A stretch of DNA of 64,000 nucleotides from Cyclobacterium amurskyense (GCF_001050135.1 NZ_CP012040.1:2046001-2110000); one strand, 5' to 3'. Positions 45,547 through 54,474 are shown, counted from the first letter of the stretch. Program-made: numbers and translations. The notes: generated from the letters alone by a model not told the origin.

Positions 45547-46176
45547 ATGTCATTAGTTGGAAAAAAAGCACCTTTATTTAGCGTACCTGCTGTAATTGAG
45601 GGAGAAGAAATCGTAGAAGACTTCTCTTTGGAGCAATATATCGGTAAAAAAGATGTTATTTTCTTTTTCTACCCAAAAGATTTCACTTTTGTGTGTCCTA
45701 CCGAAATTCTTGCTTTTCAAGAAAAATTGGAAGAATTTGAGAAAAGAGGAGTAGCAGTTGTAGGTGCTTCTTGTGATACAGAAGAGTCTCACCTTGCTTG
45801 GTTGAACACACCTAAAGCAGAAGGTGGAATTCAGGGCGTAACTTATCCGATTATAGCTGACCCTGTAAAAACTGTAGCGCATAATTTTGGCGTATTGGCA
45901 GGAGACTGGAACTATAACGAAGAAGGAGAATTGACTTATCAGGGACTTCCTGTTGCCTACAGAGCTACTTTCCTTATCGACAAAGAAGGTACAATCAGAC
46001 ACGAAACTGTTAATGATCTTCCATTAGGAAGGAACATCGACGAAATGTTGCGATTGATTGATGCTTTAAGACACGTAGAAAAATACGGTGAAGTTTGTCC
46101 TGCAAACTGGGAAGAAGGAAAAGAAGCAATGGCTGCCACAAGAGAAGGCGTTGCATCTTACTTGTCTAAAAACTAA
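45547..46176 (+). CDS. 2-Cys peroxiredoxin (AhpC/Prx1 type)
   Basis: Thiol peroxidase of 209 residues. The peroxidatic Cys is in DFTFVCPTEI (about 51) and the resolving Cys in GEVCPANWEEG (about 181). Length fits typical 2-Cys peroxiredoxins. It directly follows the PerR-like regulator and ends in a strong terminator, so the pair forms a peroxide-defence unit. Confidence 0.95.
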   Translation: MSLVGKKAPLFSVPAVIEGEEIVEDFSLEQYIGKKDVIFFFYPKDFTFVCPTEILAFQEKLEEFEKRGVAVVGASCDTEESHLAWLNTPKAEGGIQGVTYPIIADPVKTVAHNFGVLAGDWNYNEEGELTYQGLPVAYRATFLIDKEGTIRHETVNDLPLGRNIDEMLRLIDALRHVEKYGEVCPANWEEGKEAMAATREGVASYLSKN

Positions 46177-46196
46177 GCATTATAGCTTTATATCAG

Positions 46197-46225
46197 AGCC
46201 TCACCATTTGGTGAGGCTTTTTTTT
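46197..46225 (+). terminator. Intrinsic terminator after peroxiredoxin gene
   Basis: Perfect 9-bp stem AGCCTCACC (46197-46205) / GGTGAGGCT (46210-46218), 4-nt loop and a run of eight T. Confidence 0.93.
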
Positions 46226-46252
46226 GATTTAATGATTTTTGCTTAGCCATTT

Positions 46253-46465
46253 AACCCGAATTATGTAATAGGATTTCTCCGTCCTGACAATAGTCAGGGG
46301 TGAAGCCTGTCCCGTGTTTACGGGAAGTGGTGTAATCACAATAAAATCAGGCTATTTGGAGACTGAGTCATAGGACCCCTATTGTGAAGTCGAAAATAGC
46401 AACGAAGTGACTGATTTTAAAGTGATTCCTTCAAGTAAAAGAAGGTCTATTGCATATTTCGGGTT
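46253..46465 (-). repeat. 213-bp repeat family, copy E (diverged but exactly full length)
   Basis: Reverse-oriented. It is the most diverged full-length copy yet has the same 213-bp length. Three helices carry paired changes: apical ATAGG-GGT-CCTAT instead of ATAGC-GGT-GCTAT, GCTATTT/AAATAGC instead of GCTGTTT/AAACAGC, and AATCAC/GTGATT instead of AATCGC/GCGATT. The left small hairpin is lost. It ends 5 bp from the stop codon of the GAF/PAS gene. Confidence 0.92.
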
Positions 46466-46470
46466 TAAGC

Positions 46471-47583
46471 TTAATTTTTTCCCTCTTTTAATTTTTTTCT
46501 CTTTGCTCTATAGATTTTATCAAGATCTCGGGTAAATTGATCCAATTCAATAGATACAGATTTAACAAAACCAACGTATTCTAAAAGTTCTTCTTTATTT
46601 ATGACTCTATCATCTTGTAATAATTGAGTCAAACCCAATAGGCTTGTTACAGGTTTTCTTAAAACATGGGAAATATCAAAAGATATCTGTTCCAATGCAT
46701 TCCCAAACTCTATGCGGTTATTGATGTTTTGAATAGAACCATAAAGTAAAACCGACCCATCAGAGATTTTTTCAGGTCTTGCATTGGCAATATACCATTG
46801 GTATTCACCATTTACCAATACCCGGTATTCTAAGGAAAATGGTTCTATATTACTTAAAGATTCCTTTAAGTTATTTTGAAAAGAGCTTATGTCGTCTGGG
46901 TGAATAAGAGAAAAACCCAATTCAGGAGATTTGGCCAATTGATCAAAGTCAACATTTGGATGAAGCTCATTCATTCCGCTACTTAAAAACTCAAAACTCA
47001 AGGCACCATTCGTGTTCATTTTTAATTGAAAAATCCCTCCTGGAACATTATCTGTTAGTTTTCTTAGTTGGGAAATATTGGTTTCAATTTTGCTATTTTG
47101 ATCTAAAACCAATTTTCGGTTGTTGAGGTAATCCATTGTTTTCTTTGCCAATATTTGCAAGGCCTTTTTATGGTTTGAAGAGATCCTTCTTGGCTTTAGG
47201 TCGATTACACATAGTGTGCCTAAAACATTTCCATTTGGTGTTTCTAAGGGGGCACCTGCATAAAAACGAAATTTTGGTCCCCCAACAACAAATGGGTTGT
47301 TCTTAAAGCGCAAATCTTTGGTGGAGTCCTGGACTACCAATACCTCTTTTGGCTTATGAAGGGCATGCTGACAAAATGAATCTTTACGGGCGGTTTCTGT
47401 AATTCCAAGCTCTGAATTAACCTTAAGAAATTGTCGGTCTTCTCCAATGATTGTGATCAAGGAAAAAGGAACATTGCATATCAAAGAGGCAATTTTCGCC
47501 ATTTCATTTAGTTCCTCTTCTGGAGGTGTATCCATTATTTGGTATGACCTAAGTTCTTTAAGTCTTTCTTTTTCATCTAACAT
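46471..47583 (-). CDS. GAF-PAS signalling protein with H-box-like segment, no ATPase domain
   Basis: 370 residues. A GAF domain (about 20-160) begins RLKELRSYQIMDTPPEEELNEM and includes FCQHALHKPKEVLVVQDSTKDLRFKNNPFV. A PAS-like domain (about 170-295) follows, then a helix pair with FDISHVLRKPVTSLLGLTQLL that resembles the dimerisation/phosphoacceptor helix of histidine kinases. The protein ends there (IYRAKRKKLKEGKN), with no HATPase domain. It may be a naturally short sensor or a truncated kinase; the stop lies 5 bp from repeat copy E. Confidence 0.8.
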   Translation of the reverse strand: MLDEKERLKELRSYQIMDTPPEEELNEMAKIASLICNVPFSLITIIGEDRQFLKVNSELGITETARKDSFCQHALHKPKEVLVVQDSTKDLRFKNNPFVVGGPKFRFYAGAPLETPNGNVLGTLCVIDLKPRRISSNHKKALQILAKKTMDYLNNRKLVLDQNSKIETNISQLRKLTDNVPGGIFQLKMNTNGALSFEFLSSGMNELHPNVDFDQLAKSPELGFSLIHPDDISSFQNNLKESLSNIEPFSLEYRVLVNGEYQWYIANARPEKISDGSVLLYGSIQNINNRIEFGNALEQISFDISHVLRKPVTSLLGLTQLLQDDRVINKEELLEYVGFVKSVSIELDQFTRDLDKIYRAKRKKLKEGKN

Positions 47584-48089
47584 AAGAGTTTTACACAGAA
47601 AAATATGATTTGAACATGGCCTCAGTTAAATGAATAAAAGATAAATTTTAAATGAGTATTATTAATTAATGCGTTTATAATTTTAATTCATTTAACTTTT
47701 ACAATATAAAATTACGTTTTTATTTTTCAAAAGATTGAAGCAATAATCGACTTATCATATAATAATTGTACCGTTTTTAAGGGGGGAGTTCCCCCCTCAG
47801 GCCTCCTTTATGAGAACAAACAAAAGAGATAAAGTTTTTAAAGGTTTAGATAATAATGCAACTCATGGAAATAAACAAGCTGAAGCAAGTTCCATTGAGT
47901 TCAGAGTTTATACTGAATAATGGTTTGGTATAAAGGTCAAAGGAAGTATTACTGGAATTGAGGAGCTCACTACTCTAAATCTTTAATAACTTATTCTCGG
48001 AAAATGGAACCCTAAAGGGTTTATGATTTAGGGATAAAAAACACCCCATTATTGCTGTTTAATGGAATAGATGGTTAATTTTAAGCATC
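47584..48089. other. Gap without a supported gene; contains a G6/C6 palindrome
   Basis: No gene is supported. GGGGGGAGTTCCCCCC (47781-47796) is a striking palindrome in AT-rich surroundings. From 47865 there is a short open stretch (22 codons) and fragments in other frames that might be gene debris, but nothing recognisable. Confidence 0.4.
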
Positions 48090-48746
48090 ATGCGTGCAAA
48101 ACCCAAAGTTTCCGTGTTGATTTCCAGTTACAATACCCCTTTTCACAAATTGCAAAGGGCGATTAACTCTGTGCTTAACCAAAGCTTCCAGGATTTCGAA
48201 ATTATTCTGGTAGACGATGGTTCACACAATGACCCTGAAAATAAACTTATTGATTTTTGTCGATTGCATGAAAAAAAATTGACCTATATAAGGAAAATCA
48301 ATGAAGGGCAGTCCCAGGCTATAAACAAAGCCATTCGATGGAGTGCTGCCCGGTATATCGCCATTCTTGATGCTGACGATGAGTACCTTCCCAATCACAT
48401 TCAGTCTTGCCTTGCTCAGATGGATACATTTGACCTCATTGCTTCCAAAACCTTAACCGTAACGGATAAACCAGATGACTTCTATATAAGTGACAGGTTT
48501 GATAAGCATAAAAAAGTCCATGTAGACGACTGTATACTTTTTGCAACCCTTTTCGGAAAAAGGAAAGTTTTTAAAAAAATTGGCTTTAATGAAGATTATG
48601 GTGCAGATTCTGACTTTTATGAAAGGGCGAAGAAAATTTTTAATGTCGGTAAGCTGGACCTTAGGACTTATGTTTACTACAGAAACAATCCTAATAGTAC
48701 CTGTGAGAAGATTAAGTCAAGGTATGCTATAAACAAGACCAAGTAA
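48090..48746 (+). CDS. Family 2 glycosyltransferase
   Basis: 218-residue GT-A fold transferase: VSVLISSYNTPFHKLQRAINSVLNQSFQDFEIILVDDGSHND (N-terminal nucleotide-sugar binding), AILDADDEY (metal-binding DxD-like, about 91-99). The acceptor helix region is short. No polysaccharide gene cluster is nearby, so donor and acceptor are unknown. Confidence 0.88.
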   Translation: MRAKPKVSVLISSYNTPFHKLQRAINSVLNQSFQDFEIILVDDGSHNDPENKLIDFCRLHEKKLTYIRKINEGQSQAINKAIRWSAARYIAILDADDEYLPNHIQSCLAQMDTFDLIASKTLTVTDKPDDFYISDRFDKHKKVHVDDCILFATLFGKRKVFKKIGFNEDYGADSDFYERAKKIFNVGKLDLRTYVYYRNNPNSTCEKIKSRYAINKTK

Positions 48747-48783
48747 GCAGAAGTTTGCAAATAAAAGGCATGCTTTATTGCTT

Positions 48784-48791
48784 TACCTTTG
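48784..48791 (+). promoter_or_regulatory. Probable -7 box of the P-type ATPase gene
   Basis: TACCTTTG matches TAnnTTTG. It contains the alternative TTG start codon at 48789, which supports ATG 48813 as the true start. A TTTG at 48754-48757 is 26 bp upstream, somewhat far for a -33 box. Confidence 0.5.
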
Positions 48792-48812
48792 AAAAAATCG
48801 AATAATAAATCA

Positions 48813-50738
48813 ATGGCATCTAAAATAGAAGAGAGCACCTGCTGCGAAACGCATAACCATTCTCAGGCTACAAAAAAAGGCCTATTGGATTCCCCTTGGA
48901 TACGTAGTCTGCTTAGTTTTGTGCTTTTAGTTGGAGCTGTAACTGGTGAAAGTTATATTCCTATGCAGGTTTATGGAATCAATTGTTGGCTGTTTGTATA
49001 CCTTTTGGCTTATGCTTTTGTAGGCTTCCCAGTTTTGAAGAATGCCTGGAAACTTATTAGAAAAGGAGAAGTTTTCACCGAGTTTTTCCTTATGGGGATA
49101 GCTACAATTGGCGCATTTGGTATAGGTGAATATCCGGAAGCTGTAGCTGTTATGCTTTTTTATACCATAGGTGAGTTGCTACAACACAATGCAGTTAGCA
49201 AAGCCAAAGGCAATATACAGGCCCTTTTGGACATCAGACCTGATAGAGCTCGGGTAATCAGAGATGGCAATTCAGCTTGGGTAAAGCCGGAGTTGGTGAA
49301 TACAGGGGAAGTTATAGAAGTAAGGGCAGGGGAAAAGGTCCCTCTAGACGCCCAGCTATTAAATGGAGGTGGAACATTCAATACTGCTGCATTGTCAGGG
49401 GAAAGCTCTCCTGCAGAAATCAAGGAAGGGGAGGAAGTTTTGGCTGGAATGGTCAACCTTCAGGATTTAATAACTTTGCGTGTTTTGAGACCATTCGCAG
49501 AAAGTTCCCTACAAAAGATTATTTTAACTGTGCAGGAAGCCACAGCTAAGAAAGCTAAAACGGAACAATTTATTCGCAAATTTGCCAAGGTTTATACTCC
49601 AATCGTAACCTATATGGCCCTGGCCCTGGTCATTCTTCCCTATTTTATAGTAGCAGATTATTCCTTTAGCGAATGGTTGTATAGAGCTTTGGTATTTTTG
49701 GTTATTTCCTGCCCTTGTGCGCTAGTGATTTCAATTCCCTTGGGATATTTCGGAGGAATAGGAGCAGCATCCAGAAAAGGGATTTTGTTCAAAGGTTCCA
49801 ACTTTTTAGACCTTATCACTACTATCAATACTGTAGTATTTGATAAAACAGGGACTTTAACCAAAGGGATATTCGCAGTTGAAAAGGTGAAAACGATGCC
49901 CAATGCTGTTCCGGGATGGGAAAAATTGGCCGCTTCGCTGGAATCCAATACCAACCATCCAATAGGGCAGGCCATAATCCGGCATATAAAAACAACACTA
50001 AGCCCAGTGAATTCGCTAAAGGAAATCCCCGGTAAAGGCTTGATGGGAGAGGTTAACAACAAGAGGGTACTTGCTGGCAATAGATTGCTTATGCAAGACC
50101 ATGGAATACAGGATGTACCCACTGAAAACTACCCGATTAAAACAGTAATCTACTGTGCAATAGATGATGTTTTTTGTGGCTATTTTGTATTGGCAGATGA
50201 AATAAAACCGGATGCAATTGAAGCTTTTGTTTCCCTTAGAAAACTTGGGATTCAGCATTTGATGATTTTTTCAGGGGATAAAGCCGAGGTGGTTGAAACC
50301 TTGGGAAAAGAACTTAAAGCAGACAAGGCCATAGGAGGAATGCTCCCGGAGGAAAAATTTGCAAAAATTGAGGCCCTTAAAGAAGATACTGATAAAGTTG
50401 TCGCTTTCGTTGGGGACGGTATCAATGATGCGCCTTCAATTGCCGCAGCAGATGTTGGCATTGGTATGGGAGGCATGGGAAGCGATCTTGCCATAGAGAC
50501 AGCGGATATTATAATTCAGACAGACCATCCTTCCAAGGTTGCTTTGGCTTTTAGAATAGGTAAGGCTACTAAAAGCATCGTATGGCAAAATATTGCACTT
50601 GCTTTCCTTGTGAAATTTCTCGTTCTAGCTTTAGGAGCAGCAGGAATGGCAGGAATGTGGGAAGCTGTATTTGCTGATGTAGGTGTGGCGTTGCTCGCTA
50701 TTCTGAATTCCATTAGAATCAACTATCTATTCAAATAA
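48813..50738 (+). CDS. Heavy-metal P1B-type ATPase, Zn/Cd/Pb exporter type
   Basis: 641-residue pump that uses ATP to export divalent soft metals. Motifs: CPC in VISCPCALVISIPLGYFGG, phosphorylation site DKTGTLTKG, NTNHPIGQA (HP motif), GDGINDAPSIAAADVGIGMG. The last helix region (KFLVLALGAAGMAGMWEAVFADVG) has the Lys and Asp seen in ZntA-type P1B-2 pumps. There is no N-terminal HMA domain; instead a short ESTCCETHNHSQ patch may bind metal. The gene stands without a visible metal regulator. Confidence 0.92.
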   Translation: MASKIEESTCCETHNHSQATKKGLLDSPWIRSLLSFVLLVGAVTGESYIPMQVYGINCWLFVYLLAYAFVGFPVLKNAWKLIRKGEVFTEFFLMGIATIGAFGIGEYPEAVAVMLFYTIGELLQHNAVSKAKGNIQALLDIRPDRARVIRDGNSAWVKPELVNTGEVIEVRAGEKVPLDAQLLNGGGTFNTAALSGESSPAEIKEGEEVLAGMVNLQDLITLRVLRPFAESSLQKIILTVQEATAKKAKTEQFIRKFAKVYTPIVTYMALALVILPYFIVADYSFSEWLYRALVFLVISCPCALVISIPLGYFGGIGAASRKGILFKGSNFLDLITTINTVVFDKTGTLTKGIFAVEKVKTMPNAVPGWEKLAASLESNTNHPIGQAIIRHIKTTLSPVNSLKEIPGKGLMGEVNNKRVLAGNRLLMQDHGIQDVPTENYPIKTVIYCAIDDVFCGYFVLADEIKPDAIEAFVSLRKLGIQHLMIFSGDKAEVVETLGKELKADKAIGGMLPEEKFAKIEALKEDTDKVVAFVGDGINDAPSIAAADVGIGMGGMGSDLAIETADIIIQTDHPSKVALAFRIGKATKSIVWQNIALAFLVKFLVLALGAAGMAGMWEAVFADVGVALLAILNSIRINYLFK

Positions 50739-50746
50739 TATTTAGC

Positions 50747-51319
50747 ATGCTTTTTACTTCATCTTCCTCCGAAAAAGAAATATTGTCTATCATTAGCAAA
50801 CAGCTTCTATTGGGTTCAACTGATGCCCGACATCCTTTTCGTTTTGTGAATCTTTGCACGCTAGATGGCAACCAGCCTGATAGCAGGTATGTAGTTCTTC
50901 GTGAATTCAAAGAGGACTTAGCATTGTTTTTTTATACGGACAGCCGAAGTGAAAAAGTAGCGCAAATTAACAAAAACCCAAATGCTGCTCTGCTCTTTTA
51001 TCATCCAATAGAACGCTGTCAGGTAAAAATAGGTGGGAAAGCACAAATTATCACCAATACTGAATTAATTAAAGAACATTGGAACAATGTCCAAACAGAA
51101 GCCAAAAAGGGTTATCAATCTGTTTTAGCACCTAAAACTGCGGTTTCCCAACCCGAAGAAGGCTGGGTACAGGAGCTAAAGTACCAAAGCAAAAACTTTT
51201 CAATAATAAAGGTGCGAGCTAAGCAGATTGAATGCCTTCAGCTTGATGATGAAGGCCACCTACGAATCGGTTTTAATAAAAAGCAGGAAGTCTGGCAATC
51301 GACTTGGCTTGTTCCATAG
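50747..51319 (+). CDS. Pyridoxamine 5'-phosphate oxidase-like FMN protein
   Basis: 190-residue split-barrel protein. The pattern RFVNLCTLDGNQPDSRYVVLREFKEDLALFFYTDSRSEKVAQINKNPNAALLFYHP is that of PNPOx-like flavoproteins. It lacks the C-terminal dimerisation part of true PdxH, so it may be an FMN-dependent reductase or a haem/flavin-binding relative. It starts 8 bp after the P-type ATPase gene. Confidence 0.78.
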   Translation: MLFTSSSSEKEILSIISKQLLLGSTDARHPFRFVNLCTLDGNQPDSRYVVLREFKEDLALFFYTDSRSEKVAQINKNPNAALLFYHPIERCQVKIGGKAQIITNTELIKEHWNNVQTEAKKGYQSVLAPKTAVSQPEEGWVQELKYQSKNFSIIKVRAKQIECLQLDDEGHLRIGFNKKQEVWQSTWLVP

Positions 51320-51415
51320 CTTATTTCATTTGATTGCTCGTTGGGCAAAAAGAATAAAAGTGCTATCTTCATTGGATTAAATCCAGAAGTAATATTTTCT
51401 AAAAATTTTATATCC

Positions 51416-52372
51416 ATGCATAACAGAAGAGACTTTATCAAAAAGACCGGATTGGCAACAGCCTTTTTAGGTTTAGGCCTTGGAGGACAGGCATTTTCAT
51501 TGGCACCTCGTGCGGAGTTGTTTAAAATTTCATTGGCCCAGTGGTCGGTCAACAGATTGCTTTTTTCTAAGAAAATGGACAATTTGGATTTTGCCATACT
51601 TGCCAAAAAACACGGGATTTCTGCAGTAGAATATGTGAACCAGTTTTTTATGGACAAAGCCAAGGATACGAGTTATCTGAAAGAAATGAAAACCCGAGCA
51701 GAAGGCGAGGGCGTCACATCTGTGCTGATCATGTGTGACAATGAAGGAAAACTAGGAGCGAGGGATGAATCTGAAAGAATGGAAACTGTTGAAAACCATA
51801 AAAAATGGGTAGAAGCAGCCAAATTTCTTGGGTGCCATTCAATTAGGGTAAATGGCTACTCTTTTGCCAGATACAGTGCTGACAAGAAAGATTTTGCAGA
51901 ATCTATGAAACTTGTGGCTGATGGCTTGCGAAACCTTTGTGAATTTGCAGATACCATGGGGATAAATGTGATGATTGAGAACCATGGTGGTTTTTCTAGC
52001 AATGCCAAGTGGCTTACAGGTGTAATGAAAGCTGCAGACCATCCAAGAGCAGGTACACTTCCGGATTTCGGAAATTTTTTAATGTATAGAGAAGAAGGAG
52101 AAAAAACCCTTTCTTATGATTCCTATAAAGGTGTAAAACAATTGATGCCTTTTGCCAAGGGAGTAAGTGTAAAACCTACGGTTTGGGATGGAAAAGGAAA
52201 TCAGTCTCAGTTGGATTATGAAAAAATGATGTCCATTGTGCTTAAAGCAGGATACCATGGATATTGTGGTATTGAACATGGAGAACAAGGTCGCATTTGG
52301 GAAAGTATTGTAGAGATACGTGAACAACTTGAGGCTACTGAAAAAGCGCTGAGAGGTTCTTTTTCAGTTTAA
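51416..52372 (+). CDS. Exported sugar phosphate isomerase/epimerase-like TIM-barrel protein
   Basis: 318 residues. ATG 51416 begins a twin-arginine signal (NRRDFIKKTGLATAFLGLGLGG), supporting export as a folded protein. The rest is an AP endonuclease 2-type TIM barrel: ISLAQWSVNRLLF, HGISAVEYVNQFF, GINVMIENHGGFSSN (metal ligands), GTLPDFGNF, CGIEHGEQGR. Such proteins epimerise or dehydrate oxidised sugars. A strong terminator follows; the sulfatase gene is next. Confidence 0.86.
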   Translation: MHNRRDFIKKTGLATAFLGLGLGGQAFSLAPRAELFKISLAQWSVNRLLFSKKMDNLDFAILAKKHGISAVEYVNQFFMDKAKDTSYLKEMKTRAEGEGVTSVLIMCDNEGKLGARDESERMETVENHKKWVEAAKFLGCHSIRVNGYSFARYSADKKDFAESMKLVADGLRNLCEFADTMGINVMIENHGGFSSNAKWLTGVMKAADHPRAGTLPDFGNFLMYREEGEKTLSYDSYKGVKQLMPFAKGVSVKPTVWDGKGNQSQLDYEKMMSIVLKAGYHGYCGIEHGEQGRIWESIVEIREQLEATEKALRGSFSV

Positions 52373-52407
52373 GGCTTTAAACCAAATCGAATAATAAAAA
52401 TCGATAT

Positions 52408-52440
52408 AATCCCCTGATTTCAGAATCAGGGGATTTTTTT
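52408..52440 (+). terminator. Intrinsic terminator after the epimerase gene
   Basis: Perfect 12-bp stem AATCCCCTGATT (52408-52419) / AATCAGGGGATT (52424-52435), loop TCAG, then T-run. The rest of the gap to the sulfatase (52441-52686) is AT-rich and shows no further clear element. Confidence 0.94.
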
Positions 52441-52686
52441 ATGTGTTTAGCAGTCTCTTTTGCTTCATTCAGTATTAGGAAGATAAATGAATAAAGTTTT
52501 AATTACTTTTTAAAATATATTTCTTCTGTTTGCATATAAATTAGTTTAATAGGTGTTGTTTTAACTGGTTTACTAACAATTTGTTTTGTTAAATTACTTT
52601 TTTATACGATTTTTAATACTTATAGTCTATTGAATATTTTCGGAATAGCATAATGCCTGTTTTCCTTAGAAGTCGAAGAAATTTAA

Positions 52687-54231
52687 ATGGAAACAACCAT
52701 GACCCAAAAGAGCTTATTGTATTTACTATTCGCAGCAATTTTCTACTCTTGTACTGAAAAAGAAGCCCCTTTACCAAACATAGTATTGATAATGGGAGAT
52801 GATATAGGCTTTTCAGACCTTGGAGCCTATGGTGGAGAAATTGAAACGCCTAATATAAATCGCTTGGCTGATGGGGGTTTAAGGTTTACTACTTTTTACA
52901 ATATGGCCAAATGTAACCCCACCCGATCTACCATGTTGACAGGCTTGTATGCTGGTGGTGAAGGAGCAGTACATATTGCCAACCTAACCAAACAAGCAGG
53001 TTATTCCAATATTATGAGTGGGAAGGAACACTTTGACCCATGGGTGCCGGAATATTGCAAAGCAGAAAAAGTATTTGATCATTCCTTTTATTTCTGGGCC
53101 ACAACAGAATATTTTCTTCCTCCATCGGGAGCGTTCGAAAGACCTTTTTACCTTGAGGGCAAGGAACTAAGGGCTGATGAAATAGAACATGAAAAATCAC
53201 CAATGTATAAAACTGATTTTATCACTGATTATGCTTTGAAATGGTTGGATGAAACTTTTGAAAAGGAAGAGCCTTTCTTTCTCTATTTGCCTTATCATGC
53301 TGCGCACTATCCACTGCAGGCCCGACCTGAGGACATAGAAAAATACAGGGGAAAATACCTCAAAGGCTGGGATGTTCTACGCCAAGAACGCTTTGAAAAG
53401 ATGCAGGAAATAGGTGTACTGCCCAAAGGAGCGACACTCAGCCCCCCTGAAAATAATTTAAACAAATCCCGAGGGCCTTTTTTACCAGACTATACTGATT
53501 ATTATGCCTGGGATAGCCTATCAGACGCTAAAAAAGACTCACTTGACCTTGAAATGGCTGTTTATGCAGCAATAATTGACCGAATGGACCAGAATATTGG
53601 TCGGGTTTTGAAGAAGTTAGAGGAAAATGGAAAGATGGACAATACCATCATCATGTACCTTAATGACAATGGCTCGTGCCCATTTTATACAAACAAGGTA
53701 TTGGATGTGCAGCCGGGGCCTGCGGATTCCTATTGGAGTTTGCGAACCAATTGGGCCATTCTAGGAAACACCCCTTTTCGTCAACACAAACAGTCGGGGC
53801 TTGAAGGTGGGAGCCATACGCCTTTCATTGCTTATTGGCCGGGTAAGATTGCACCCAATACCATTACCGATCAAGTGGGACATGTGGTGGACATTGCCCC
53901 TACGTTTTTGGATCTGCTAAATATCCAGTACCCGGATTCGATTCAGGGTTATGCCAGCTTACCATTACACGGTAGTTCACTTCTTCCGATTTTCATGGGA
54001 GAGCAACGCAAAGAACCAGAATTTTTTATTTCAGGAATGGATAAATTCAGGATGTTCAGAAGTGGGGATTATAAAATTGTGCGAATGAATGGGGGAGAGT
54101 GGGAATTGTACCATATCAAAAATGACCCCTCTGAACTCGTGAACTTGGCTGATACCATGCCCGATAAAGTCAATGAATTGGCAATGAACTATGAATCTAC
54201 CTTAGTGGCATCTGCCAATGAGCTTCCTTAA
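52687..54231 (+). CDS. Sulfatase lipoprotein (formylglycine type)
   Basis: Exported sulfate ester hydrolase of 514 residues with lipoprotein signal (LFAAIFYSC). Active-site region KCNPTRSTMLTG (about 77-88) has the CxPxR core in which Cys becomes formylglycine; N-terminal metal ligands are in MGDDIGFSDLGAYGG. Further features are LPYHAAHYP and YLNDNGSCPFY, followed by the family's C-terminal subdomain. It probably acts on sulfated algal polysaccharides. The final A of its stop codon is also the first base of repeat copy F. Confidence 0.93.
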   Translation: METTMTQKSLLYLLFAAIFYSCTEKEAPLPNIVLIMGDDIGFSDLGAYGGEIETPNINRLADGGLRFTTFYNMAKCNPTRSTMLTGLYAGGEGAVHIANLTKQAGYSNIMSGKEHFDPWVPEYCKAEKVFDHSFYFWATTEYFLPPSGAFERPFYLEGKELRADEIEHEKSPMYKTDFITDYALKWLDETFEKEEPFFLYLPYHAAHYPLQARPEDIEKYRGKYLKGWDVLRQERFEKMQEIGVLPKGATLSPPENNLNKSRGPFLPDYTDYYAWDSLSDAKKDSLDLEMAVYAAIIDRMDQNIGRVLKKLEENGKMDNTIIMYLNDNGSCPFYTNKVLDVQPGPADSYWSLRTNWAILGNTPFRQHKQSGLEGGSHTPFIAYWPGKIAPNTITDQVGHVVDIAPTFLDLLNIQYPDSIQGYASLPLHGSSLLPIFMGEQRKEPEFFISGMDKFRMFRSGDYKIVRMNGGEWELYHIKNDPSELVNLADTMPDKVNELAMNYESTLVASANELP

Positions 54232-54443
54232 ACCCGAAATATGCAATAGACAATCTATTACCTGCTGAAATCGCTTCAAAATCAGCCACTTCGTTGCTGT
54301 TTTCAATTTCACCATAGCGGTGCTATGCTAAAATCTCCAAGCAGCCTGATTTTTTTACGATTGCAACACTTCCCGTAAACACGGGACAGGCTTCACCCCT
54401 GACCATTGTCAGGGCGGAGAAATCCTATTACATAATCCGGGTT
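54231..54443 (+). repeat. 213-bp repeat family, copy F (full length)
   Basis: Starts AACCCGAAATATGCAATAG exactly at the last base of the sulfatase stop and ends CTATTACATAATCCGGGTT. Hairpins: AATAGA-CAA-TCTATT, apical CATAGC-GGT-GCTATG (54313-54327), CCCGT-AAAC-ACGGG and CCCTGAC-CATT-GTCAGGG. Confidence 0.94.
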
Positions 54444-54474
54444 AATCGCGTAGAATTTAGTTGATATGAAACAA

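Noticed and set aside
47865..47933. Short frame of 22 codons as a small gene
   Set aside because: Too short, no ribosome binding site or conservation signal visible, and neighbouring frames look decayed.
54231..54443. Target-site duplication flanking the repeats
   Set aside because: Flanks were compared for copies A, B, E, F, G and H; only TA/AA-rich coincidences were seen, no consistent duplication.
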